Positions 45,914 to 55,983 of a stretch of DNA of 64,000 bases are shown piece after piece. The stretch is from Limnohabitans sp. MMS-10A-192 (GTDB lineage Bacteria; Pseudomonadota; Gammaproteobacteria; Burkholderiales; Burkholderiaceae_C). The position numbers were made by a program, and so were the translations under genes. The notes under the pieces are model-generated. The model ran no database searches. It worked only from the letters and a program-made list of their open reading frames with translations, and was not told where the DNA came from. Location of the stretch: the NCBI RefSeq assembly GCF_003063335.1, contig NZ_NERX01000001.1, positions 620,001 through 684,000 on the forward strand, in the 5' to 3' direction. Every line of letters starts with the position of its first letter. Position 1 is the stretch's first letter.

Positions 45914-47244
45914 CAGGTGAAGACCAACGCTTGCTCAAACGCGTTCAACGCGAACGCGACGCTCGACATCAGGCTGAAAGATTGCTTGAAGAAAAGTCGC
46001 TGGCGCTCTACCACGCCAACATCAAATTGCAAGCGGCGGCCAACCAATCCGAACAACTCGTCACCGAGAGAACGGCTCAACTTCAAGAAGCCCTGCTCTT
46101 GGCCGAACGTGCCAACTTGGCCAAAAGTGATTTTTTGGCCAACATGAGTCACGAAATCAGGACACCGATGAACGGCATCATCGGCATGACCGATCTGGCC
46201 CTCAATGCCGACAAGCCAGAGAAAATTCCGAATTACCTGGCCATTGTCAAACGCTCGGCCGAGTCCTTGCTCGACATCCTCAACGACATTTTGGATTTCT
46301 CCAAAATCGAAGCGGGCAAGCTGAGCCTGGAGTCCATTGCGTTCGACCTGCATCAAACCATGCGCGATTGCGTGCAAGAGTTGCAAATCCGGGCGGACGA
46401 AAAAAAATTGGCCATCCTGTACACCCATGACCCCAACACGCCCGAACGGATTCTGGGAGACCCCACCCGGCTGCGACAGGTGTTGATCAATTTGATTGGC
46501 AATGCGATCAAATTCACCAACGTGGGCACGATCACCATTCACGTTCAACCCCAGCCCAGCGATGAGCAAGAACTGATGTTGCGTTTCAGTGTCCAAGACA
46601 CGGGCATTGGCATACCCACGGCAAAGCTTCAAAATATTTTTGAAGCTTTCTCGCAGGCAGACATCTCGACAACACGCAAATATGGCGGCACCGGGTTGGG
46701 ATTGGCCATCACCCAAAGTCTGGTGCACTTGATGGGCGGGCAATTGAGCGTTGAGAGCCGCGAAAGGGTTGGCAGCACCTTCAAATTCACTTTGCCGACA
46801 CAGACAGCGCCGTTGCAGCTTCCCGCCCTGCAGATCACCGAGCAGGAGCCGGCCAGTTACCAACAGCTTTCAGTTTTGGTGGCCGAGGATCACCTGGTCA
46901 ACCAAATGATTGTCAAAGGCATGCTGGAGAGATGGGGCCATCTCGTCACCCTGGTCGAAAACGGCGAAGAAGCGATCAAGGCCATGCACCATGCTCAGGT
47001 GCCTTTTGATTTGATCTTCATGGACATGCACATGCCCATCATGGACGGCATCGAGGCCACGCAAAAAATACGAACGCATCCGGCATGGCGGCAAGTTCCC
47101 ATTGTGGCGCTGACGGCCAATGCCATGCTCAACGACCGCAACACGTGCATTCGCGCGGGAATGACCGATTTCTTGGCCAAACCCATACGCATTCATGATT
47201 TAGCGATAGTCATCAACGCACTGTTCCCGGGCGCCAGTCACTGA
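45910..47244 (+). CDS. Cytoplasmic hybrid histidine kinase coupled to H-NOX
   Basis: 444 residues. An N-terminal coiled coil (about 5-70, [19 protein letters not shown]) is of the type seen in H-NOX-associated kinases. HisKA has phospho-accepting H81 in [13 protein letters not shown]; HATPase motifs are [16 protein letters not shown] and GGTGLGLAI; a receiver domain has D372 in [12 protein letters not shown] and the conserved lysine in LAKPI. No membrane segment and no own sensor domain, so input must come from H-NOX. Output would need an Hpt protein or response regulator elsewhere, since none is nearby. Confidence 0.95.
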   Translation: MTGEDQRLLKRVQRERDARHQAERLLEEKSLALYHANIKLQAAANQSEQLVTERTAQLQEALLLAERANLAKSDFLANMSHEIRTPMNGIIGMTDLALNADKPEKIPNYLAIVKRSAESLLDILNDILDFSKIEAGKLSLESIAFDLHQTMRDCVQELQIRADEKKLAILYTHDPNTPERILGDPTRLRQVLINLIGNAIKFTNVGTITIHVQPQPSDEQELMLRFSVQDTGIGIPTAKLQNIFEAFSQADISTTRKYGGTGLGLAITQSLVHLMGGQLSVESRERVGSTFKFTLPTQTAPLQLPALQITEQEPASYQQLSVLVAEDHLVNQMIVKGMLERWGHLVTLVENGEEAIKAMHHAQVPFDLIFMDMHMPIMDGIEATQKIRTHPAWRQVPIVALTANAMLNDRNTCIRAGMTDFLAKPIRIHDLAIVINALFPGASH

Positions 47245-47350
47245 GCAACGCTTGGTCAAGCGGGACAATGAAGCGCCTCACGACTGGGTCATTTGGCCTT
47301 CCACAAGCGTGGAATGGGACAATCTGGGCTTGTTAAATTCAAACTCCAAA

Positions 47351-50300
47351 ATGACAACTCACCGTCAATGGTGGCATAGCCTCACGCGGCGACTCCACGC
47401 GGGGCGTGCGCCCAAAATATTGGCCTGGTTGCTGGCAGGCTGGTTGTTGCTCTTGGCCTTGGGCTATTTTGTGGCGCCGCCGCTGGCCCGCTCGGTCTTG
47501 GCCGCGCAGCTGGGCAAGGCCTTGGGGCGTGATGTGGCCATTGAGCGTGTGGCGATCAATCCACTGAACTTGTCGGTGGATGTGATGGGCTTGTCCGTCA
47601 AAGACCGGGCTGGCGCTGAGCAGTTGGGCTTTGCGCAACTGCACATCGACCTGTCGAGCGCTTCTGTGGCGCAAGCGGGCATCGTGGTCGATGACATCCG
47701 TCTGCTGGCCCCGCGTGTGGCCATCACGCGCCTGGCCGATGGGCGCTACGACATCTCGGACTGGCTGGACCGCTGGGTCAGCGGAGCGCCAACCGACTCG
47801 GGCCCCCTGCCCCGCTTTTCACTGAACAACATCCAGATCACGGACGGCCAGTTCGTGTTCGACGACCGCCCCAAAGGGGTCCGGCACACGGCCTCGTCGG
47901 TGAAGTTCAGTTTGCCTTTCATCTCCAGCCTGCCTTACAAGTCCGATGTGTTTGTGTTGCCCGCCTTTTCGGCGGTGGTGGACGGCTCGCCGGTGGCGCT
48001 GCAGGGCCGCAGCCTGCCCTTTGCCAAGTCACACACCAGCGCGCTGAAGATCGACCTCGACAAGCTGGACTTGGCCCAGTTGCAAGCTTATTGGCCCAGC
48101 GACCTGCCCTTGCGCCTGAAATCGGGCCAGCTGGCCACCCGCTTGAGCTTGGACTTTGCCCATTTGCCCGATGGCGCGCCTTCGCTGAGCCTGAGCGGCT
48201 CGGCGCAATTGCAGGGGCTGGCCCTGACCGACGCGGCGGGCAAACCTTGGCTGGGTCTGGAATCGCTGGATGTGCACCTTGAAAAGTCCAGCCCCTTGCA
48301 ACAGCGTTGGCTGCTGGCGCAATTGGACCTGCGAGGTTTGCGCCTGGGCCAAGAAGCCGCCGATGCGCCATTGCGGGTGCAAACCCTGTCGGCGCGGCAA
48401 GTGCAGGCCGACTTGCAGGCCCACCGCATCGATGCCGAGTCGCTGCAAGGCTCGGGCATCAAGGCGCGCATGGTCCGGTCTGCCGATGGCACTGTGGCTT
48501 GGTTGCCGGTGCTCGGCTCAAGCAGCTCTGCTGCGGGGGCGGCACCAGCCGACAAGTCGAGCCCTCCGATCTGGTCGGGCGTGCTCGGCCGCCTGAGCCT
48601 GGACGAAGTCGGGCTGCGCTTTGAAGACCGCACCTTGTCGCCGGTGGCGGTTCAAGAGCTGACACATGCGAGCTTGTCGGCCAAGCAACTGGACATCCAC
48701 CCCGAGCACGAAAACACCTTGGCACTGAACGCCACGCTCAACCAGACCGGCCAAATCAAGGCCAGCGGATCGGTGCAGCTGCAGCCACTGGCCGTGCGTC
48801 TGGCGCTGGAAACCCAAGCTTTGCCGTTGGTGCCGATGCAAGGCTATGTGGCGCCCTACCTCAACACATCGATCGCGCAGGGCCTGTTGTCCAACAAGGG
48901 CACCCTGGAGATTCGCCAGCCTGCCGACAGGCTCTTGGCCAACTACAAGGGCGGGCTGACGCTGGGCCAGTTTCGCGCCGTGGACCAGGCCAACAGCGCG
49001 GATTTTTTGAGGTGGAAATCGCTGTACTTTGGCGAGGTGGACTTTCAGCTTGAACCCGCTCGGCTGAACATCGGCGAAATCGCCCTGTCCGACTTTTACT
49101 CGCGCTTGATCCTCAACCCGCAAGGGCGGCTCAACCTGGCCGACATTTTGCGTAATCCGGCCAGCCCCAGCGCCGATACACCAGCGAGCGCGCCAAGCAA
49201 CGCAGGCAAGCCTGCCGCATCGACGCCCACAGCGGCGATGCCCATTCAAATCGCCAAAGTCACCCTGCAAAACGGGCGCGTGGATTTTTCGGACCGCTTC
49301 GTCAAGCCCAACTACTCGGCCACCGTGACCCATCTGGGCGGCAGCGTCAAGGGCTTGTCTTCAGCGCCCGACACGCTGGCCGATCTGGATCTGCGGGGCA
49401 ACTACGCCAGCAATGCACCGGTGCAGATCAAGGCCCGCTTCAACCCGCTGACGGAGAAAAAGTTTCTGGACCTTCAGGCCAAAATTTCCGACATCGATAT
49501 GGTCGATTTTTCGCCCTATTCGGGCAAATACGCGGGCTACAACATCAACAAGGGCAAGCTGTCCATGGACGCCACTTACAAGCTCCAGGACCGCCAGCTG
49601 ACCGCACAAAACCGGCTCGTGATTGACCAGCTGACCTTTGGCGAGAAGGTGGAAAGCCCGGATGCCACCCAGTTGCCCGTGCAGCTGGCGATCTCTTTGC
49701 TCAAAAACAACCGGGGGCAAATCGACATCGAGTTGCCCATTGCAGGCTCTCTGGACGACCCGCAATTTTCCATCGGGGGTTTGATCTTCAAGGTCATCGG
49801 CAACCTGTTTGTCAAAGCCGTCACCGCCCCCTTTGCGCTGCTGGGCTCGCTATTTGGCGACAGCCAGGAGCTCTCGCAACTGAGCTTTGCACCGGGCCGC
49901 GCTGATTTGGACGAGACCGCTGTGCAAAAGCTGCAAACCTTGTCCAAAGCGATGCGCGAACGCGAGGGCTTGACCCTGGAGATCACGGCAGGCAGCGACA
50001 GCACCACAGACCCGGAAGGCCTCAAGCGGGCCTTGTTGGAGCGGACCGTGCTGAGCGAAAAACGCAAAGACATGACGCCATCGCAGCGCGACAAAACGCC
50101 CCTGGCAGACATGCGCCTGGACAGCAGCGACTACGCGACCTACCTGGCTCGCGCCTACCAACAGGCCAAGTTCCCCAAACCCCGCAACGTGCTGGGCCAG
50201 ACCCAAGCGCTGCCGGTGGACGACATGGAAAAGCTGATGCTGGCCAACTTGTATGTGGGCGACGAAGAGTTGCGCGCCCTGGCCACACGCCGTGCGCAAG

Positions 50301-50434
50301 TGGTGCAAGGCTGGCTGTTGGCGCAAGGCCAAGTGCCCTTGGGCCGGATTTTCCTGCTGCCGGTCAAACTCGGCGCCTCCGCCATCGGCGCAGCGGATGC
50401 GGGCCACAACCGTGTGAATTTCTCTTTGCGCTGA
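47351..50434 (+). CDS. DUF748/AsmA-like large envelope protein
   Basis: About 1027 residues from the ATG at 47351; the frame is open back to 47252, but that part is not conserved-looking and has no ribosome-binding site. One N-terminal membrane anchor (ILAWLLAGWLLLLALGYFVA, about 23-42). A long beta-rich AsmA-type body with repeated SLDFAHL-like patterns leads to the DUF748 segment (NGRVDFSDRFVKPNYSATVT, GKLSMDATYKLQDR). An OmpA-like C-terminus follows (SFAPGRADLDETAVQKLQTL and a late R-A-Q-V-V-Q-G-W). Such proteins may bridge the periplasm for lipid transport. Function here is unproven. Confidence 0.85.
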   Translation: MTTHRQWWHSLTRRLHAGRAPKILAWLLAGWLLLLALGYFVAPPLARSVLAAQLGKALGRDVAIERVAINPLNLSVDVMGLSVKDRAGAEQLGFAQLHIDLSSASVAQAGIVVDDIRLLAPRVAITRLADGRYDISDWLDRWVSGAPTDSGPLPRFSLNNIQITDGQFVFDDRPKGVRHTASSVKFSLPFISSLPYKSDVFVLPAFSAVVDGSPVALQGRSLPFAKSHTSALKIDLDKLDLAQLQAYWPSDLPLRLKSGQLATRLSLDFAHLPDGAPSLSLSGSAQLQGLALTDAAGKPWLGLESLDVHLEKSSPLQQRWLLAQLDLRGLRLGQEAADAPLRVQTLSARQVQADLQAHRIDAESLQGSGIKARMVRSADGTVAWLPVLGSSSSAAGAAPADKSSPPIWSGVLGRLSLDEVGLRFEDRTLSPVAVQELTHASLSAKQLDIHPEHENTLALNATLNQTGQIKASGSVQLQPLAVRLALETQALPLVPMQGYVAPYLNTSIAQGLLSNKGTLEIRQPADRLLANYKGGLTLGQFRAVDQANSADFLRWKSLYFGEVDFQLEPARLNIGEIALSDFYSRLILNPQGRLNLADILRNPASPSADTPASAPSNAGKPAASTPTAAMPIQIAKVTLQNGRVDFSDRFVKPNYSATVTHLGGSVKGLSSAPDTLADLDLRGNYASNAPVQIKARFNPLTEKKFLDLQAKISDIDMVDFSPYSGKYAGYNINKGKLSMDATYKLQDRQLTAQNRLVIDQLTFGEKVESPDATQLPVQLAISLLKNNRGQIDIELPIAGSLDDPQFSIGGLIFKVIGNLFVKAVTAPFALLGSLFGDSQELSQLSFAPGRADLDETAVQKLQTLSKAMREREGLTLEITAGSDSTTDPEGLKRALLERTVLSEKRKDMTPSQRDKTPLADMRLDSSDYATYLARAYQQAKFPKPRNVLGQTQALPVDDMEKLMLANLYVGDEELRALATRRAQVVQGWLLAQGQVPLGRIFLLPVKLGASAIGAADAGHNRVNFSLR

Positions 50435-50470
50435 GCGTTTCGCTCACTTTTGTACAAGCTTGTCTCTTTC

Positions 50471-51070
50471 ATGGCCTTTTCTCTCGCTCACCCTGCCCAC
50501 CACGAACTGGTCATCAAGAAAAGCCGCTTCATCGCCTGCGTGGAGCCCGTGGCCGACCGCGAGGAAGCGCAGGCCCGGGTGGCCCAGCTCAAGGCCGAGC
50601 ACCCGGATGCCGCCCATGTGTGCTGGGCCTTGCTGGCCGGGGGGCAATCGGCCGCCAACGACGATGGCGAGCCCGGCGGCACCGCTGGCCGCCCCATGCT
50701 GGACGTGCTGCGGCACCAGGATCTGCAAGGGGTGATGGCTTCCGTGGTGCGTTACTTTGGCGGCGTCAAACTGGGCGCGGGCGGCTTGGTGCGGGCCTAC
50801 ACCGATGCTGTGGCCCAAGCGCTTTTGACGGCCGAAAAAATCCCCCTCATCAAACAGGCACAGCTGGCGTGCAGCGTGCCTTATGCGCTGGAGGGGCTGG
50901 TGCGGCGTGAAGTGGAGCTGGCCCAAGCGCAGCTGCAGGAGGTCTCGCATGGCAGTGTGGTCACCCTGCACTTTGCCCTGCCTGAGTCCGACGCCGCCGC
51001 CCTGATGCACCGCCTGAGCGAGAGCGGGCGCGGCCAACTGGTGTGGCTGGATGACGGCAACGCCCCCTGA
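50471..51070 (+). CDS. YigZ/IMPACT-family protein
   Basis: 199 residues from the ATG at 50471. Signature segments: ELVIKKSRFIACVEPV, HVCWALL, DDGEPGGTAGRPML and VRYFGGVKLGAGGLVRAY, plus the C-terminal DUF1949-like part. The family is related to the eukaryotic IMPACT protein and may act on translation or ribosome-linked stress; its biochemical role in bacteria is unclear. It is followed 23 bases later by the chromate-transporter pair. Confidence 0.93.
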   Translation: MAFSLAHPAHHELVIKKSRFIACVEPVADREEAQARVAQLKAEHPDAAHVCWALLAGGQSAANDDGEPGGTAGRPMLDVLRHQDLQGVMASVVRYFGGVKLGAGGLVRAYTDAVAQALLTAEKIPLIKQAQLACSVPYALEGLVRREVELAQAQLQEVSHGSVVTLHFALPESDAAALMHRLSESGRGQLVWLDDGNAP

Positions 51071-51081
51071 GGCCCGGCACG

Positions 51082-51087
51082 GATAAT
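51082..51087 (+). promoter_or_regulatory. -10 element directly before the first chromate transporter gene
   Basis: GATAAT ends 6 bases before the ATG at 51094 within GGATAATCCC, the same core as before rlhA and map, though without the TG extension. There is no Shine-Dalgarno sequence. A leaderless transcript is possible. Confidence 0.4.
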
Positions 51088-51093
51088 CCCGTC

Positions 51094-51687
51094 ATGCCAG
51101 ATCAAGTGCCCCTGAACCAACCCCAGTCCAAAACCGACTTGTTCGTCTCCTTCACCGTCCTCGCGCTGCAAGGTTTCGGAGGTGTTTTGGCGGTCGTTCA
51201 GCGCGAGCTGGTCGAGAAAAAACGTTGGATGACACGTGAACAGTTCATCGAAGACTGGGCCGTGGCCCAAATCCTGCCCGGCCCGAATGTGATCAACCTC
51301 TCACTGATGATCGGTGGGCGTTACTTTGGCCTGGGGGGTGCATTGGCAGGCGTTGCGGGCATGCTGATGGCTCCGCTGGTGGTGGTCTTGCTCTTGGCCA
51401 TGGTCTTCGGCAGCGTGTCGGATGCCGCTTGGGCCCAAGGTGCTTTGCGCGGCATGGGCGCTGTATCGGCGGGCTTGATTGCGGCAGTCGGACTCAAAAT
51501 GATTGCGGCCTTGCGCGCGAACCCCATGGGCATGCCGGTCTGCATTGGCTTGGCTGCGGCCAGTTTTGTCGGTGTGGGTATTTTGCGATGGCCATTGGCC
51601 TCTGTGCTGCTGGGCACAGGCTTGGTGGCCTGCAGCTGGGCTTATTGGCAACTGGCCAAGCAAGCTTGGCCTGGAGCCCGCCCATGA
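51094..51687 (+). CDS. Chromate transporter, N-terminal-type half (ChrA family)
   Basis: 197 residues, one CHR domain instead of two. FVSFTVLALQGFGGVLAVVQ, VEKKRWMTREQF and VAQILPGPNVINLS are the family signatures, followed by four to five hydrophobic segments. Short-chain CHR proteins function as pairs. The ATGA overlap with the next gene supports a heterodimer in the inner membrane. Substrate may be chromate or sulfate-like oxyanions; the family name does not prove it. Confidence 0.92.
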   Translation: MPDQVPLNQPQSKTDLFVSFTVLALQGFGGVLAVVQRELVEKKRWMTREQFIEDWAVAQILPGPNVINLSLMIGGRYFGLGGALAGVAGMLMAPLVVVLLLAMVFGSVSDAAWAQGALRGMGAVSAGLIAAVGLKMIAALRANPMGMPVCIGLAAASFVGVGILRWPLASVLLGTGLVACSWAYWQLAKQAWPGARP

Positions 51688-52286
51688 ACCCGGTGCTGCA
51701 CTTGAGTGCCAGCGACTGGCTGGGCCTGTTCACGCATTTCACATCGCTGTCGCTGTTGGCTGTGGGCGGCGCCATCACCGCAGCGCCAGACATGCACCGC
51801 TACCTGGTGGATGAAACCCATTGGTTGAGCGATGCGCAGTTCACCTCATCGATTGCGCTGGCGCAAGCGGCACCAGGGCCCAATATTTTGTTCGTGGCGC
51901 TGATGGGCTGGAATCTGGGTCTGAATGCGGGCGCCGGGCTGGGCGGCGGCTGGATGAGTGTGGCAATGGCCAGTCTGGGTGTTCTGGTGACGATGCTGGG
52001 CATCATGCTGCCCTCTTCCATCCTGACCTACACCGCCACACGCTGGGCGCACCAGCACCGCGACAAGATCGGCATCCGGGCCTTCAAGTCGGGCATGGCG
52101 CCCATCGTGATCGCCTTGCTGCTGTCGACCGCATGGCTCTTGACGCTGACCCACAACCAGCCATCACGCGATTGGCCGCTGTATGTGCTGACGGCCCTGA
52201 CCACCTTGGTGGTCTGGCGCACCAAGGTTCACCTGCTGTGGCTGATTGGTCTGGGCGCGCTGTTGGGCGGCCTGGGCTGGGTTTGA
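51684..52286 (+). CDS. Chromate transporter, second half (ChrA family)
   Basis: 200 residues, CHR domain with FTHFTSLSLLAVGGAITAAPDMH, LSDAQFTSSIALAQAAPGPN and several membrane helices of inverted register relative to the first half. The start codon overlaps the stop of the partner gene, as in paired short-chain CHR transporters. It is convergent with the lipoprotein gene, 12 bases away, without an evident terminator. Confidence 0.92.
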   Translation: MNPVLHLSASDWLGLFTHFTSLSLLAVGGAITAAPDMHRYLVDETHWLSDAQFTSSIALAQAAPGPNILFVALMGWNLGLNAGAGLGGGWMSVAMASLGVLVTMLGIMLPSSILTYTATRWAHQHRDKIGIRAFKSGMAPIVIALLLSTAWLLTLTHNQPSRDWPLYVLTALTTLVVWRTKVHLLWLIGLGALLGGLGWV

Positions 52287-52298
52287 GCCGCCAATGGG

Positions 52299-52649
52299 TC
52301 AGCGTGGGTTCTCGAAGAACACCGAGTTGGTGTAATCGCTGATCTCGAAATACACCTTCTTTTCACCGTCATCGACCTGCATGTTCAGGTTTTCATCGAG
52401 CACGCCGTAGCCATAACGGTAAGCACGCGGCATTTTGTCGTCGGTACCCAAGGCGGTGCTGATCTTGTCCACTTTCAAAAAGCGGCGCACCACCTTTTCA
52501 CCGGCATAGACCTCGAGCACGCCGTTGGTGCCGGTCCAGTTCTGGATGTCACGGCTGATCTTGTTTTGCTGCTCTTGGGTGCAGGCAGACAGCAAGCTGG
52601 CAGCGGCGACCGTCGTGATCAGCGCCATATGTTTGATTTTTTTGGACAT
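52299..52649 (-). CDS. Small lipoprotein of unknown function
   Basis: 116 residues. The signal peptide MSKKIKHMALITTVAAASLLSAC ends in a good lipobox (LLSAC). The mature part begins TQEQQNKISRDIQNW and includes KVDKISTALGTDDK and a C-terminal beta-rich part ending ENPR. I do not recognise a named family. The long leader region upstream carries the structured element at 52691-52746. Confidence 0.8.
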   Translation of the reverse strand: MSKKIKHMALITTVAAASLLSACTQEQQNKISRDIQNWTGTNGVLEVYAGEKVVRRFLKVDKISTALGTDDKMPRAYRYGYGVLDENLNMQVDDGEKKVYFEISDYTNSVFFENPR

Positions 52650-52690
52650 GGAAAACTCCCTTGGATAAAGTTGGTTAAAAAACAGTCGAG

Positions 52691-52746
52691 GCTCAAGCCA
52701 CCGACCTGCAAAATCAATCTGTCGGACCGCAGGTCAGCACTTGAGC
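52691..52746. other. Nested dyads in the rlmB-lipoprotein gap
   Basis: Outer arms GCTCAAG (52691-52697) and CTTGAGC (52740-52746) enclose inner arms GACCTGC (52703-52709) and GCAGGTC (52729-52735). An alternative pairing CCGAC (52701-52705) with GTCGG (52721-52725) excludes the inner stem. On the minus strand a run of six U follows the outer stem by 8 bases. It could be an atypical terminator of rlmB or a structured leader of the lipoprotein mRNA. Confidence 0.5.
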
Positions 52747-52772
52747 GCCGACAAACAAGTCGACAAACTCGG

Positions 52773-53507
52773 TCAGGTGCGCTGGCGCAGCGCCTCGTAC
52801 AGGCACACACCACTGGCGACCGACACGTTCAGGCTCTCGACCGCGCCGCGCATGGGGATGCTCACCAGCTCGTCGCAATTTTTTCGGGTCAACTGACGCA
52901 TGCCGGGGCCTTCAGCACCCAGCACCAAAGCTGTGGGGCCTTTGAGGTCGCTTTGGTACACGGTGCGCGGCGCATCGCCGCTGGTGCCCACGATCCAGAT
53001 GTTGCGCTCCTTGAGTTCGCCCAAAGTGCGCGCCAAGTTGGTGACCATGAAATAAGGCATGGTCTCGGCCGCGCCGCTGGCCACTTTGGCCACGGTCGCG
53101 TTGATGCCAGCGGCATGGTCTTTGGGCGCGATCACGGCGTGCGCCCCGGCGCCATCGGCCACACGCAGGCAAGCGCCCAGGTTGTGCGGATCGGTCACGC
53201 CGTCCAGCACCAAGAGCAATGGCGGGCCTTCGACGGTGTCGAGCAAATCGTCCAGCGAATGGTTTTGGGGCATGGGCGTGACCAAAGCCACCACGCCCTG
53301 ATGGCCGTGACCACCAGCCAGTTTGGCCAGGCGCTCGCCGTCGGATTCGATCATGCGCATGCCCGAATCACGGGCCTTGTCGATGAACTGCCGCATGCGG
53401 GCATCGCGGCGGGTGACCTCAAAATGGATTTCGACGATGGATTGGGGGGCGATCTTGAGGCGAACGCCTACGGCATGGAAGCCGTACAGCACTTTGTGAG
53501 ATGACAT
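52773..53507 (-). CDS. rlmB: 23S rRNA (guanosine-2'-O-)-methyltransferase RlmB
   Basis: 244 residues from the ATG at 53507. SpoU (SPOUT knot) motifs: TDPHNLGACLRVADGAGA, LVLGAEGPGMRQL and IPMRGAVESLNVSVASGV. The N-terminal substrate-binding domain begins VLYGFHAVGVRL. It methylates G2251 of 23S rRNA in E. coli. It follows the LolD-like gene by 57 bases and precedes the structured element. Confidence 0.95.
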   Translation of the reverse strand: MSSHKVLYGFHAVGVRLKIAPQSIVEIHFEVTRRDARMRQFIDKARDSGMRMIESDGERLAKLAGGHGHQGVVALVTPMPQNHSLDDLLDTVEGPPLLLVLDGVTDPHNLGACLRVADGAGAHAVIAPKDHAAGINATVAKVASGAAETMPYFMVTNLARTLGELKERNIWIVGTSGDAPRTVYQSDLKGPTALVLGAEGPGMRQLTRKNCDELVSIPMRGAVESLNVSVASGVCLYEALRQRT

Positions 53508-53564
53508 GCAGCGATTATCGTTGGTCCGCCACACCACCCTGGGTGGGCCGGGCAAACAGGTTTA

Positions 53565-54249
<685 letters not shown>

Positions 54250-54251
<2 letters not shown>

Positions 54252-54900
54252 GCACACACCCTTGTTGAGACGACGCCACTTTACCTTGAGCCTGCTGGCC
54301 CTTGCCAGCCAGGGCTTTGGCGTGTCTGCGCAAGCGGCCAAAGCGGCGCGCATCCTGGTGGTCGGGGACTCGCTGAGCGCCGAATACGGCCTGACCCGTG
54401 GCACGGGCTGGGTGTATTTATTGCAGCAAAAGCTCCAGCAAGAGCGCCCGGGCACAGAAGTGGTCAACGCCAGCATCAGCGGTGACACCACATCGGGTGG
54501 GCGCTCGCGCTTGCCCGCCTTGCTACAAAAACACCAGCCCACGCATGTGATCATCGAGCTGGGCGGCAACGACGCCTTGCGCGGCCTGCCCTTGGGCATG
54601 ACGCAAGACAACCTGCAGGCCATGACGCGCTTGGCCAAGAGCGCGGGCGCGCAGGTGCTGCTTTTGGGCATGCAGATGCCACCCAACTACGGCCCCGAGA
54701 TGACGCGCCAATTTGCTGCCGTGTACAGCCAATTGGCCAAAAGCCAGAGCACGGGCCTGGTGCCTTTCTTTTTGCAAGGGGTCGGCGATGATGCCGAGCC
54801 CTTGAAGTGGTTTCAGGCCGACCGCATCCACCCCAATGAAGCCGCGCAAGCGCGCTTGCTGGCCAATGTCTGGCCCCAACTGAAGAAACAATTGAAATGA
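54250..54900 (+). CDS. TesA-like GDSL arylesterase / lysophospholipase
   Basis: 216 residues with a signal peptide (RRRHFTLSLLALASQG, probable cleavage after VSAQA). SGNH hydrolase blocks: GDSLSAEYGL (nucleophile serine), SGDTTSGG, GGND and the catalytic pair DRIHPN. Periplasmic thioesterase/esterase related to TesA. The start at 54250 gives the best signal peptide, though two upstream in-frame ATGs inside the ATPase gene are possible. It overlaps mnmH by 4 bases. Confidence 0.92.
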
Positions 54901-55958
54901 GCGTTCACCTGATTTCGGCCTTTGATGCCATGGCCAAACTGGACCAATTCGATGCCATCCTCGATGCACGGTCCGAGGGCGAGCATGCCGAAGACCACCT
55001 GCCCGGCGCCGAGAGTTGGCCGTCGCTCAACAACGAAGAACGCATCCGCGTGGGCACGCTCTACAAACAGGTCAGCCCGTTTGAAGCGCAAAAGATCGGC
55101 GCAGCGCTGGTGGCCAAGAACATCGCCCACCACATCGAAACCCGCGTGATGGACAAGCCCAGGAACTGGCAGCCCCTGATTTATTGCTGGCGCGGTGGCA
55201 AGCGCAGCAATTCGCTGGCGCTGATCCTGGGGCAAATTGGCTTCAAGGTGCACCTGATTGAAGGGGGCTACAAGGCTTTCCGCAAAGAGGTCATGGAAGA
55301 CACGCCACGCCAGGCTCAGCGTTTGCAATTCCAGGTCTTGTGCGGCCCCACCGGCTCGGGCAAAACCCGCTTGCTGCAGGCGCTGACCCAAGAAGGCGCT
55401 CAGGTGCTGGATCTGGAAGCGATTGCGGTACACCGCAGCTCGGTGCTGGGTTTGATTCCTGGTCAGCCCCAGCCCACACAAAAAGCCTTTGACACCCAAG
55501 TGTGGGACGCGCTGCGCCGCTTTGACCCTGCGCGGCCCGTGTACGTCGAGGCCGAGAGCAAGAAAGTCGGCAATCTGACAGTGCCCGCCGAGTTGATGGT
55601 GGCCATGCGGGCCAGCCCCTGCATCCGCATGGAACTCTCACTTGAGAACCGGGTAGATCTGCTGATGGAAGACTATGCCTTCTTCACGCAAGACACGGCC
55701 TTTTTTGTGGACCGGCTGGAGCGCCTGGTCGCACTGCGTGGCAAAGCGGTGGTGGATGCCTGGAAAGAAAAGATTGCGCTGGGCCAAATGCGCGAGGTGG
55801 TGGCCGATTTGCTGAACCTGCATTACGACCCGGGCTATGAAACGTCCACAGGCAAGAATTTTGTGCATTACAACAAAGCCCCCGTGGTCGTGCCACAGAG
55901 TCATTCGCTGGCGCACATGCAGGCGCTGGCGCAGCAAATGGTGCAAGGCCGGGTCTGA
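54897..55958 (+). CDS. mnmH: tRNA 2-selenouridine synthase MnmH (SelU)
   Basis: 353 residues. The N-terminal rhodanese domain has the catalytic cysteine in YCWRGGKRSNSLA. A C-terminal P-loop domain has GPTGSGKTRLL. The enzyme converts 5-substituted 2-thiouridine at the tRNA wobble position to 2-selenouridine by way of geranylated tRNA, using selenophosphate. The selenophosphate synthetase selD must be elsewhere in the genome. Start overlaps the esterase stop (ATGA). Confidence 0.95.
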   Translation: MSVHLISAFDAMAKLDQFDAILDARSEGEHAEDHLPGAESWPSLNNEERIRVGTLYKQVSPFEAQKIGAALVAKNIAHHIETRVMDKPRNWQPLIYCWRGGKRSNSLALILGQIGFKVHLIEGGYKAFRKEVMEDTPRQAQRLQFQVLCGPTGSGKTRLLQALTQEGAQVLDLEAIAVHRSSVLGLIPGQPQPTQKAFDTQVWDALRRFDPARPVYVEAESKKVGNLTVPAELMVAMRASPCIRMELSLENRVDLLMEDYAFFTQDTAFFVDRLERLVALRGKAVVDAWKEKIALGQMREVVADLLNLHYDPGYETSTGKNFVHYNKAPVVVPQSHSLAHMQALAQQMVQGRV

Positions 55959-55983
55959 TCGACCTGCGGCCTGGTGCCTGAAC

